Shown one piece after another: positions 15,053 through 23,209 of a stretch of 64,000 nt of DNA. The notes under the pieces were generated by a model. That model had not been told where the DNA came from and ran no database searches. It was given only the letters and a program-made list of their open reading frames with translations. Numbering within the stretch: position 1 is the first letter of the stretch; every line of letters starts with the position of its first letter. Made by a program: the position numbers and the translations under genes. Source of the DNA: Paenibacillus sp. NAIST15-1 (GTDB lineage Bacteria; Bacillota; Bacilli; Paenibacillales; Paenibacillaceae); contig NZ_BBYF01000012.1 of assembly GCF_001894745.1 (NCBI RefSeq), forward strand, positions 1 through 64,000, written 5' to 3'.

Positions 15053-17248
15053 TTGCGTTTTATCGAATCACCGCCATTCGCGACCGCAGGCATGACCACG
15101 GCTGAACTGCTCTTCTGCGGGAGAGCCGATATTCAGGACGATGCTACATTATCTGAACGCTGGCTGCTGATTTCCCAAGATGAAATCTTCATATGCACCT
15201 CTTCCGGAAAATTAGAAAAACGCATTTTTGTAAGCGTTGTCAAAAGGTGCCGAACGAATGATGCGATAGGCAGCTCGCAGCTCATCGCAGATACTGAGCA
15301 CGGTTCGATCGTACTGGTTCGATACACATCGATGGAAAATGTGAAGTTCGCGTTCGCTTGCCGACTGATTCAAGCAATCATTCAGGGAGATGAACTGCCG
15401 CTTCCATCCGTGGATGACATGCCGCGGCGGTGCTCCAAATGTGGGGCACGACTCGTTAACCAGAACGAAAGCTGCCTACGCTGCACCGATAAGGGCAAGG
15501 CATTCAGGAGAGTGCTGGACTACGCGAAGCCTTTTAAGAAATGGATGTCGATTGCCTCATTGCTCGTCATCGCCACAACGTTAATTGAACTTATCCCTCC
15601 TTACCTCACGAAAATTATCGTCGATGATGTCCTGCAGACGACACATCCCGCCGCATCCCTGCTCGCACTCGTACTGATGCTTGGTCTTGTTCAGCTCACA
15701 CTTTCTGTCATGACGACCGTTCGCGGCTATATCAGCGTACATACCGGCAGTAAGCTTATGCATAATATCCGTGAGGATGTATATGGTTCTCTGATGAAGC
15801 TGTCGCTCGGATTTTTTGATCGCCGCCAAACTTCACAGTTCATTGGGCGAGTCAACCATGATGCCGACGCACTCAGTCAATTTTTGAACGATGGCGTCGT
15901 ATGGGTTACCAGCCAGATTCTGCTCATCATCTCCATTTTCACCATGATGGCTTCACTCAATTGGCAGCTTACTTTGCTCGCACTCGTCCCAGCTCCCATC
16001 GTCATCTTCTTCTCTTTTGTCATCTGGCCATTCATTCATCAGCGCTGGTACATCCACTGGAGAGCGCTTAATCGCATCAACACGATTGTAGGCGATACAC
16101 TCCAAGGCATTCGCGTCGTAAAAGCATTCGGACAAGAGAGCACAGAAAGAAGTCGTTACCATGAGGCGAATGATGTGTTAATGAAGCAGTCCATTCGTGT
16201 AGACGGACTTTGGGCAGGTGTATTCCCATTGTTCTCCCTTGTGACACAATCTGGTTTGCTGCTCGTCTGGTTCGTTGGGGGTCAATCCGTACTTGGTCAA
16301 CATATGACACTTGGAACACTTATGGCGTTCATTGGTTACTTGAGTATGTTCTTTGGCCCACTGAAATGGTTCAGTCAAGCCGTAAACTGGACCAGCCGGG
16401 CGTTTGCTGCCGCAGGCCGCATATTTGAAATTATCGATATGAAGCCCGAGGTACCTGACCGAGAGCAAGCTATGGCGCTCCCATCTGTACGCGGAGCCGT
16501 ACAATTCGAGAATATTAGCTATGGTTACGAGAAGCATCGTCCCGTATTGAAGGAGCTTACGCTTGCTGTACAGCCTGGAGAAATGATCGGTATCGTTGGT
16601 CATTCAGGAGCAGGGAAGTCCACGCTCATTCATTTGCTCTGCCGTTTCTATGATCCTTACAGCGGTCTCATTCGCATCGACGGGATCGATATTAGAGACA
16701 TGAAGCAGGAAAGCTTGCGTCAGCATATCGGAGTCGTTCTTCAGGAAACCTTTCTATTCGATGGTTCTGTAGCCCAGAACATTGCTTATGCGAAGCCTGA
16801 CGCATCTCCAGAGGAAATTATGCGTGCCGCCAAGATAGCGAATGCACATGACTTCATCATCCGAATGCCCGATGGTTATGATACTCGAGTCGGCGAACGC
16901 GGAGCACGATTATCCGGCGGTGAGAAGCAGCGGATTGCCATTGCACGCGCAATTCTCCATGATCCGGCAATCCTGATTCTCGACGAAGCTACCGCTTCTG
17001 TCGATACCGCCACAGAGCGCCAGATTCAAGAAGCGATGATGAGACTCATTCGTGGGCGCACGACCTTTGCTATTGCTCATCGGCTGTCTACGCTCCGCCA
17101 CGCCACTCGTATTATTGTCCTGGATCAAGGCAGGCTCGTGGAAGTCGGTTCCCACGATCAGCTTCTCTCGCAGAATGGAGTATACGCGAAGCTTGTGCAG
17201 GCTCAACAGGAAATGTCTGAAATGAAAGGGGAGTATCTCTTTGCCTGA
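15053..17248 (+). CDS. ABC exporter (TMD-NBD) with N-terminal domain and zinc ribbon; DUF1854 partner
   Basis: A 731-residue half-transporter. Residues 1-115 are a soluble beta-rich domain, followed by a zinc ribbon with Cys127, Cys130, Cys141 and Cys144. A six-helix exporter membrane domain covers about 160-440, and the ATPase domain has Walker A GHSGAGKST (516-524), signature LSGGEKQR (about 620) and Walker B AILILDEAT. It begins with TTG, 6 bases after AAAGGGGGAT. The DUF1854 gene overlaps its end by 8 bp, so the two are translationally coupled. Family knowledge: in beta-proteobacteria a related ABC transporter plus DUF1854 pair is found with cyanophycin genes; no cyanophycin gene is visible here. 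The substrate is unknown. Confidence 0.88.
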   Translation: MRFIESPPFATAGMTTAELLFCGRADIQDDATLSERWLLISQDEIFICTSSGKLEKRIFVSVVKRCRTNDAIGSSQLIADTEHGSIVLVRYTSMENVKFAFACRLIQAIIQGDELPLPSVDDMPRRCSKCGARLVNQNESCLRCTDKGKAFRRVLDYAKPFKKWMSIASLLVIATTLIELIPPYLTKIIVDDVLQTTHPAASLLALVLMLGLVQLTLSVMTTVRGYISVHTGSKLMHNIREDVYGSLMKLSLGFFDRRQTSQFIGRVNHDADALSQFLNDGVVWVTSQILLIISIFTMMASLNWQLTLLALVPAPIVIFFSFVIWPFIHQRWYIHWRALNRINTIVGDTLQGIRVVKAFGQESTERSRYHEANDVLMKQSIRVDGLWAGVFPLFSLVTQSGLLLVWFVGGQSVLGQHMTLGTLMAFIGYLSMFFGPLKWFSQAVNWTSRAFAAAGRIFEIIDMKPEVPDREQAMALPSVRGAVQFENISYGYEKHRPVLKELTLAVQPGEMIGIVGHSGAGKSTLIHLLCRFYDPYSGLIRIDGIDIRDMKQESLRQHIGVVLQETFLFDGSVAQNIAYAKPDASPEEIMRAAKIANAHDFIIRMPDGYDTRVGERGARLSGGEKQRIAIARAILHDPAILILDEATASVDTATERQIQEAMMRLIRGRTTFAIAHRLSTLRHATRIIVLDQGRLVEVGSHDQLLSQNGVYAKLVQAQQEMSEMKGEYLFA

Positions 17249-17846
17249 TGAACATGTCCAAGAACCGCTCCATCAAGCCGAGCTGGAAGAACATATCCGC
17301 AACCAGTCAGCGAACAACACTAACGATCATGATCAGTCCGCCACTTCCATAAGCGCATTTGCGGAAGATATCCGCTATTTCCCTCCCACCGTATCCTTTC
17401 GCCACAGTGAAGGAGGCCTGCTGGAGCTTAGGGATGGAGATACGGCAACAACGGAAGTATCAATTTATCGGGCATTTCCATTCTCTCACGCCTTATGCTA
17501 CTTATCTGTACGAGATCGTGATGGCAAGGAAATTGGCATTGTACGCGACTTGCAGCAGCTGGATTCCAGCAGTCAAGACGCTATTCAGCTCGAGCTGAAG
17601 CGTCGGTATTTCATTCCTAGAGTGGAGAGTATCGTGAGCATACATGAGAAGAACAATGTGTGGAAATGGGAGGTTATCACTGATAGAGGAACAATGAGGC
17701 TCGAGCTGGAAACTTTGCATGAGCACGTCCAGCCTTCACCAGAAGGGGGAATGATTCTGCTCGACAGCTTCGGACGACGCTGTATCGTGCCTCCGATCTC
17801 TGAACTAGACACAGGAAGCAAGCGATGTCTGAGCCGGTTGTTCTAA
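17241..17846 (+). CDS. DUF1854 family protein
   Basis: A 201-residue soluble protein that starts with TTG after AGGGGAG and overlaps the end of the ABC exporter gene by 8 bp. After a polar 45-residue N-terminus the DUF1854 pattern is visible: VSIYRAFPFSHALCYLSVRD, GKEIGIVRDLQQLD, ELKRRYFIPRVESI, WKWEVITDRGTMRLELE and, near the end, ILLDSFGRRCIVPPISELD. The family has no assigned biochemical role; its constant partner is an ABC transporter like the one upstream. It may be a regulatory or accessory subunit (inference). Confidence 0.88.
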   Translation: MPDEHVQEPLHQAELEEHIRNQSANNTNDHDQSATSISAFAEDIRYFPPTVSFRHSEGGLLELRDGDTATTEVSIYRAFPFSHALCYLSVRDRDGKEIGIVRDLQQLDSSSQDAIQLELKRRYFIPRVESIVSIHEKNNVWKWEVITDRGTMRLELETLHEHVQPSPEGGMILLDSFGRRCIVPPISELDTGSKRCLSRLF

Positions 17847-17857
17847 ATTCAAATAAA

Positions 17858-17893
17858 GCCAGTGCCGGCAGCTTCCACACCGTCACTGGCCTT
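17858..17893. terminator. Possible terminator hairpin between converging genes
   Basis: GCCAGTG and CACTGGC are 19 bases apart and followed by CTTTCC on the plus strand. The stem is short and the T-run weak. Confidence 0.4.
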
Positions 17894-17925
17894 TCCACCG
17901 TTCGAGCTATATTATGAACGATCAT

Positions 17926-18936
17926 CTAGAAATGATCGTTTTCATTCGTCGGCTTCCCTCCCCGACTCATCCAAACGAAATCAACTTCTTCCCAGTCCAT
18001 ATCGATTTCCGGTAAGACGAACTGCCCGCCCAATCCACCAAGCCTTCCAGATTGTGACATATTCTCCCAGGCGTTAACCGCATGCTCTATTCGGATCCCG
18101 ACAATCGGGTAACTACGTGTGGCGTGAACACCAAGAATTTGCTCGGCAGCCAGACGGACGCAGCCGACATGCTGCTTCCAGCTCCCCGCTTCATACGGCA
18201 GCAGCACCGTTAATTGAATATCATACCCTTGATTCGCCAAGCGCTGCTCAGCCCGGAACAAGGCTTCTGCCTGCATATCGATCCATTCCACAACTGCGCT
18301 CGACAGCATGCATTTGTCCCCGTTTCCGGAATGAAGCCACTGCTTCCATTGCTTAAGCTTCAACCACTGCTGATGCAGACGGTGCCGTTCCACTGATAGA
18401 TCGGAATCGGCCGCAAAGCGCTGAACTACTCCCATTCGCAACTCCAAATCAGCTATACTCGGCAGCAGCTGCATAATTGGGGCATCGAGCAAACGCACAT
18501 ATCCATGTATAGCAGCATGTCGATGAAGGACAGCCAACATATGCTCATATTCGGCCGTCATCAGCGGAAGCAGCTTCTGAAGCGCTGAATCACGTTCTCC
18601 CGCCGTTCCAGCAAGCAGCATCTCACGAATGAGACGAACACGTTCCGACTTCATTAATAAGCTATGGCTTGGCGCCAGCAGCAACTTGTGATACCCTGCT
18701 TCTGCAGCAGCCTGCACTTCTGCAGAACTGCCGCACTGCGCAACATGCAGGCCATCTAATTGAGGCGAATAAGGGACGAAGTTCTTGTATTCCGTCTCCC
18801 GCCATAATGTGCCCACATGATGAATATGCTGCTGATGCAATTCGATAATCCGTATGCCAGCCGTACTGTTGGAATGGCCATGACGCTGGACAACCGTCTT
18901 ATCCCACTGCTCCGCCTGATTCGAACTAAGCTTCAA
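17926..18936 (-). CDS. Protein of unknown function
   Basis: A 336-residue protein I do not recognise. It begins with a TTG 9 bases after AGAGGT and overlaps the end of the SR1P-like gene by 11 bp, so the two are probably cotranslated. The protein is soluble in appearance, rich in His, Gln and Leu in its first half, with long helices (residues 80-200) and the words PYSPQLDGLHV, YRKL-like AGYHKLLLAPSHSLLM and YPIVGIRIEHAVNAWENM near the C-terminus. The last 60 residues end in an acidic stretch (LPEIDMDWEEVDFVWM). No catalytic motif, signal peptide or membrane segment was seen. I considered a PEP-binding TIM-barrel relation and could not support it. Confidence 0.7.
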   Translation of the reverse strand: MKLSSNQAEQWDKTVVQRHGHSNSTAGIRIIELHQQHIHHVGTLWRETEYKNFVPYSPQLDGLHVAQCGSSAEVQAAAEAGYHKLLLAPSHSLLMKSERVRLIREMLLAGTAGERDSALQKLLPLMTAEYEHMLAVLHRHAAIHGYVRLLDAPIMQLLPSIADLELRMGVVQRFAADSDLSVERHRLHQQWLKLKQWKQWLHSGNGDKCMLSSAVVEWIDMQAEALFRAEQRLANQGYDIQLTVLLPYEAGSWKQHVGCVRLAAEQILGVHATRSYPIVGIRIEHAVNAWENMSQSGRLGGLGGQFVLPEIDMDWEEVDFVWMSRGGKPTNENDHF

Positions 18937-19102
18937 TGTACAGTACCTCTCTCTCCATCACTGCTGTTTGCTCTCTACAATCGCGCTTATTGCACTCCAC
19001 ATAGTACACCATGACTTTTTCCGTATCTTGCTCGGCAATTATCCGATCGCACCTCTTGCATATGATTGCCCCAAGCAATAGCTGACGACGTTCTTGCTCC
19101 AT
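18926..19102 (-). CDS. SR1P-like small zinc-ribbon protein (GapA-binding peptide family)
   Basis: A 58-residue protein with GAIICKRCDRIIAEQDTEKV then MVYYVEC: Cys15, Cys18, Cys37 and Cys42 form a small ribbon. The pattern G-x-I-x-C-x-x-C-x8-E-K-V resembles SR1P, the B. subtilis peptide encoded by the SR1 dual-function RNA that binds GapA. It is longer than SR1P (39 residues) and has an extra N-terminal ten and a C-terminal acidic tail. The start at 19102 follows GGGAGAGGTG; the longer frame lacks a site. It overlaps the next gene, which is unlike the SR1 locus, so a different partner is possible. Confidence 0.6.
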   Translation of the reverse strand: MEQERRQLLLGAIICKRCDRIIAEQDTEKVMVYYVECNKRDCREQTAVMEREVLYIEA

Positions 19103-19308
19103 CGGACATTCACCTCTCCCTTCATCTGCATGACGGGCATCCCCTGCCGAATTCAATTGGCTGCATATTTGATGATGATAGCGGATTCAGCCATCCCATT
19201 ACCATAACTATGACGTCACAATGTATCGTATTCTTGTCGCTGCTTGTACGACTAGACACGAAATAAAGAATTAGTGCATATGCATGAACTGCTTGTGAAA
19301 CATACTGA
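19103..19308. other. Intergenic stretch without recognised genes
   Basis: About 340 bp separate the SR1P-like start from ecsB. Apart from the ecsB terminator at its right side, I see no gene; part of it should carry the promoter of the SR1P-like operon. Confidence 0.5.
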
Positions 19309-19350
19309 CAAAAAAAGACAAGGAAGCAGATAAAGCATCTCTCCCTTGTC
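19309..19350 (-). terminator. Rho-independent terminator of ecsAB
   Basis: On the minus strand GACAAGG pairs with CCTTGTC, followed by a run of seven T. It lies about 95 bases beyond the ecsB stop. Confidence 0.7.
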
Positions 19351-19445
19351 CCGTATAGACAATTGCAGTTATTTAATTCGTTCATACGCTTCGAAATGTT
19401 ATTCTAGGAACCCTTTATGTTGTAATCTTTATGCTTCCTATTCGA

Positions 19446-20711
19446 TTAATCTTCATCATCCTTGCGCGGCTTCGAACGTTTCCATCTAGTCAACAAGACG
19501 ATAGCCACCCCCGATCCGATCACGGCTAGCTTGAATGAGACCGATAATGGCCCGACTGCAATTGGCAGCAGCAGAGCGAAGGCTGCCAGCGCATGCGCAA
19601 CGGTACTGGCATATAATGCCGCTTCATGACGTGCATGCACGGGAAGTGGGTAAACTTCCTGCCACACATCATGTCGATGGAAGGCAAACACAGCCCCCAT
19701 CTGTGTGCCTGCAACGAATACAACTGCTGCATACAGCAGGAGACTCCACTCTGTAGCATTTGTCCAATATAAAAGCACAGCGCCAATGATGACCAGCCTC
19801 AATAAGATGCCCAGCAGCTCACTTCGCACCAACGTCTTCATTAACAAATAACGATAGGCAAATGGCTTCCGCAATGCAAATCGATTGCCTATGAAATTGA
19901 GCCACGGTCTCGCATATCGACGTTCGTCTGTTGCTGGCAGATCCACGAATCCACTCAAAAACAAATAAACTCGTCCCTCATGTGCTTTCTCCGCTTCGAA
20001 ATGCGCCTCCCATGGAAAACGCAGCGTTCTCCCTGTAACCAACCAGCCTATGTACACCAACCCACTCACACCGATGACAAGAAGCGCAGCAGGTATATTG
20101 AGCCACAGCCAACAAGCCGTTGCTCCCCAAGCCCATAGATAACGCACGTAGCGGGCAGCAATTCGACGGCGATTGTCACTATAGTGGCGCTCCTTCCAAG
20201 CGCCAAATGCAGCAACCGCCTTGAGCATCAACAATAGGATTAAAGTAAAGATGAAGTTCTTCGGGTTATCCTCTGCACGGCTGTATAACGGCCACAATAC
20301 ACACCACACAGCAATAAGGAGCACTGTTCGCGGCCATAGGCTATAGCGTACGCTTCTCTTCATATAGCCGGACATTCGATGCTCAATGCGCAGCAGAAAG
20401 GCAAGATCGGCCGGCCGCAGCAGCGTGCGATAGGTCGTATAGGCAACTGCGGGCGCTACCAGCAGCAGGGCAACCTCCTTAATCGGAAAAGTAGGCGGAA
20501 TGTGCTCGATAAAGGAAGCATATAACGCCGTCCCTGCCACGAGCACGAATAGCATGAGTGCCCCGAGTCCGCTTTGTATGACGTAGCGCATATAAGGCAT
20601 GACCTTGCCCCAGAATTCACGCTTGCGGCTTGCCCATAGCTCCTCAGGATGTAGAAGCACCTCTGTCAGACTATTGACGGTGGATGCCTCCTTCATTCGG
20701 GTCTGTGTCAT
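19446..20711 (-). CDS. ecsB: ABC transporter permease EcsB
   Basis: A 421-residue integral membrane protein with about eight to ten hydrophobic segments and the N-terminal HPEELWASRKREFWGKVMPYM typical of EcsB. The C-terminus is a basic cytoplasmic tail. Its start overlaps the stop of ecsA by four bases (ATGA), so the pair is coupled. In B. subtilis EcsAB affects secretion, competence and intramembrane protease RasP function; the transported substrate is still uncertain. Confidence 0.88.
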   Translation of the reverse strand: MTQTRMKEASTVNSLTEVLLHPEELWASRKREFWGKVMPYMRYVIQSGLGALMLFVLVAGTALYASFIEHIPPTFPIKEVALLLVAPAVAYTTYRTLLRPADLAFLLRIEHRMSGYMKRSVRYSLWPRTVLLIAVWCVLWPLYSRAEDNPKNFIFTLILLLMLKAVAAFGAWKERHYSDNRRRIAARYVRYLWAWGATACWLWLNIPAALLVIGVSGLVYIGWLVTGRTLRFPWEAHFEAEKAHEGRVYLFLSGFVDLPATDERRYARPWLNFIGNRFALRKPFAYRYLLMKTLVRSELLGILLRLVIIGAVLLYWTNATEWSLLLYAAVVFVAGTQMGAVFAFHRHDVWQEVYPLPVHARHEAALYASTVAHALAAFALLLPIAVGPLSVSFKLAVIGSGVAIVLLTRWKRSKPRKDDED

Positions 20712-21493
20712 CGCTGTACACCATCCACAGAACCAGTGATGCGCTCATCGCTAACCCACGCATAGAACAGCTCCTCCAGCCGCTCTTCCGCCCGCTTGCC
20801 TGACTGGGCCTCGTATTGATCGTGCATTCCATGCACCGTGCCCGCTCCGAGAACTTTACCATGATGCAGAAGCACGAACGAATCACAGTAATGCTCAATC
20901 GTCGACAAAATGTGAGAGCTCACCAGCAATGATGCGCCCTCTGCCTGCACTTGCTTCATATATTGGAGCAGTGATCGAATACCGAGCGGATCAAGTCCAA
21001 GGAAAGGCTCATCAATAATATATAAAGGCGGCCGAACAGCAAACGCGCACATGAGCATCGTCTTCTGCCGCATCCCCTTCGATAAATGCTGTGCAGCTTT
21101 ATCCAGGTGTGCGGTCATATGGAACATTTCCGCAAGCTCCCGTACCCTCTTCTCAAATACCCCTTGTTCGACGCCATATGCGGTAGCCGTCCATACCAGA
21201 TGCTCGCGCACCGTCAGCGCATCATATAGAATCGGCGACTCCGGTACATACGCAATAGCAGCACGATACGCTTCCGCATCCTCCGCCAGCGTCTTCCCAT
21301 GTATGGCAACGCTTCCTGCTTGCGGCTCAAGTAGTCCTAATATATGCTTCATCGTCGTACTCTTCCCTGCGCCGTTCAATCCAATGAGGCCAACCATTTC
21401 GCCTGCATTCACTTGCAAGGAGATATCATGCAGCACAGGTCTGCCTGTACTGTAACCGCCAGTTAGTCTATCAATCTTCAATAAGGGCTTCAT
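20708..21493 (-). CDS. ecsA: ABC transporter ATP-binding protein EcsA
   Basis: A 261-residue ATPase. Walker A is GLNGAGKST (about 37-45), the signature is LSKGMRQK, and Walker B is PLYIIDEPFLGLDP, followed by the switch His in VSSHILS. The order ecsA-ecsB with four-base overlap is the usual one. The usual third gene ecsC is not present. The C-terminal 20 residues after the ATPase are acidic and aromatic. Confidence 0.92.
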   Translation of the reverse strand: MKPLLKIDRLTGGYSTGRPVLHDISLQVNAGEMVGLIGLNGAGKSTTMKHILGLLEPQAGSVAIHGKTLAEDAEAYRAAIAYVPESPILYDALTVREHLVWTATAYGVEQGVFEKRVRELAEMFHMTAHLDKAAQHLSKGMRQKTMLMCAFAVRPPLYIIDEPFLGLDPLGIRSLLQYMKQVQAEGASLLVSSHILSTIEHYCDSFVLLHHGKVLGAGTVHGMHDQYEAQSGKRAEERLEELFYAWVSDERITGSVDGVQR

Positions 21494-21607
21494 GCCTCTT
21501 CACCTCACTGTTCTCATTATATCGAACAACCTGACAGGAAGCGAATGGATATCCTCTAATCACGGCCTTACATTTCTGTTACAATAAGAGCGTTCTGTAT
21601 GAACAAT

Positions 21608-21635
21608 AAAAAGCCGTCTTTTCAGACGGCTTTTT
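21608..21635. terminator. Bidirectional rho-independent terminator
   Basis: AAAAAGCCGTCT, loop TTTC, AGACGGCTTTTT. It ends the solute-binding protein gene on the minus strand; the A-run makes it functional on both strands. Confidence 0.95.
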
Positions 21636-21659
21636 CACACAAGAATCCTATTAATTTCA

Positions 21660-23069
21660 TCAACCCGACTTTCCGTTTTCAGTAGAACTTGATTCTTTGC
21701 CCTTCTCTTTAGCCTTGCGCGCTTTTTCGTCTTCATGCGCTTTCGTTAACGCTGCCTGCCCCTTGGTTTCCAGTTCTCCAACAGCCTCATCCACGGATTT
21801 CTTTTTCTCAATTACGGCTTCGAGGGCTTGCTGAACCATACCATCATAAGTGCTATAAAAAGCGCTAGGAACATGTTTGTTCCACCAGCCATAGGCCGAG
21901 GAGGATTTTGGCTTCAGCATATAGAGCGGATCCGAGCTCTTGCCTGCAATATCCTTCTTATACTTCATTCGTGTCGGCAAGCTTCCCATCATGGAACGCG
22001 AGGCTGCCTTGGCCATTTCATTGCCGTTGACAAACTTGACGAACTCCCACGCTGCGCGCTTATTCGCTGAGTCCGCAGACACTGTATAGATTTCAGATAA
22101 ATTCACATAAGCAGATTCGTCTGGAGACGAAGGGTCGATCGGACCTGTGACGAAGTTCCAGGCAAACTTCTTCGCCTTCTTGTCGTAGGTCGAACGATTA
22201 TCAATCTCTTGCGCGAGCCAAGTACCACTCATCATCATTGCTGCCTTCCCTTGAACGAACAAGTTATTATTCATAAATTGCGCTTCTTCGCCCTTAGGTG
22301 GCATATATACAGCCTTGCTTCGCAGCGCATCCGTTGCCAGTGTAAAGGCCTGTTTCCAGCCATCAGCGTTAATCAGCAGCTTTTCACCCTTCGCATCAAA
22401 TTGCTTCAAAGATGACGAGCTAACAATATCTTGAAACAGATTGCTCATGTTCCCATACTCCTGATAATACCCATAGACCTGATCCTCGCCTGAACCAATA
22501 CCACTGAATCGTCTGGCCAAATCCAAGACGTCCTTCCAGCTCATCTTGTTGTTCGGCAATTCAACATGATGCTCCTTGAATAAGTCTTCATTGTAATACA
22601 AGACTCGCGTATAAAAGGAAGGAGCGAGGCCATACAACTTGCCGCCCCCCTTGCTTTTAATACGCTCGATAAGGCCTGGCATAAAATCTTCTAAATCGAA
22701 CTTTTCTTGTGCAATGATATCATCTAGGCCGTACAGCTTCCCATCTTCGGCAAAGGTCTCAAAAATATCCTCGCTCAGAAGCATAACGTCTGGCTTATGT
22801 TTCTCTACCATTTTCTTCAGTGCTTCTTGATAGTCGTCGCTCGAATAGAGATCTTCCATACCAACGACTTCAAATTCGATATCCGGGAATTTAATATTGA
22901 AGTAGTTTCCATACTGCCTATAGAATGATTCCTCACTATAATAAAGAACTTTAATCTTTCCCTTTCCTTCCTCTAGCGGCTCAAGCACCGGCTTGTCCCC
23001 AAGACAACCGCTTACGAGCACCATGGCTGCAAGCAGTAAAGCACTCAACTTCCAGAATTTCCACCTCAC
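21660..23069 (-). CDS. Extracellular solute-binding lipoprotein (paralogue 1 of 3)
   Basis: A family 1 solute-binding protein of about 469 residues. The N-terminal signal ends in the lipobox LVSGC, so it is anchored in the outer face of the membrane. The mature part begins with a segment shared by all three paralogues (LEEGKGKIKVLYYSEESFY) and has the hinge words YGLAPSFYTRVLYYNEDLFK and KRAAWEFVKFVNG of sugar-binding ABC receptors. A charged Lys/Glu-rich tail follows. Start choices GTG 23069, TTG 23072 or GTG 23087 all sit near GGGAGG; 23069 has the best spacing. No permease gene is in the cluster. Confidence 0.85.
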   Translation of the reverse strand: MRWKFWKLSALLLAAMVLVSGCLGDKPVLEPLEEGKGKIKVLYYSEESFYRQYGNYFNIKFPDIEFEVVGMEDLYSSDDYQEALKKMVEKHKPDVMLLSEDIFETFAEDGKLYGLDDIIAQEKFDLEDFMPGLIERIKSKGGGKLYGLAPSFYTRVLYYNEDLFKEHHVELPNNKMSWKDVLDLARRFSGIGSGEDQVYGYYQEYGNMSNLFQDIVSSSSLKQFDAKGEKLLINADGWKQAFTLATDALRSKAVYMPPKGEEAQFMNNNLFVQGKAAMMMSGTWLAQEIDNRSTYDKKAKKFAWNFVTGPIDPSSPDESAYVNLSEIYTVSADSANKRAAWEFVKFVNGNEMAKAASRSMMGSLPTRMKYKKDIAGKSSDPLYMLKPKSSSAYGWWNKHVPSAFYSTYDGMVQQALEAVIEKKKSVDEAVGELETKGQAALTKAHEDEKARKAKEKGKESSSTENGKSG

Positions 23070-23135
23070 CAACACACGACCTCCCACCCTCTATTTTCCA
23101 ACAGATATAGTATAACAGCATCCCTTCAAACGATC

Positions 23136-23177
23136 AGTACCTATTCTCACCACAAGAAGGAATGGAGAATAGGTACT
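23136..23177. repeat. Inverted repeat between paralogous lipoprotein genes
   Basis: AGTACCTATTCTC and GAGAATAGGTACT form a perfect 13-bp stem with a 16-base loop, just after the stop of paralogue 2 and before paralogue 1. There is no T-run, so it is an mRNA hairpin that could separate or stabilise the messages rather than a standard terminator. Confidence 0.75.
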
Positions 23178-23209
23178 GTAACGTCATATATCTATATCAT
23201 TCGGACAGG

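Noticed and set aside
17926-18936. PEP-utilising enzyme-like TIM barrel for the unknown protein
   Set aside because: One short C-terminal word is similar, but no catalytic residues or further blocks were found.
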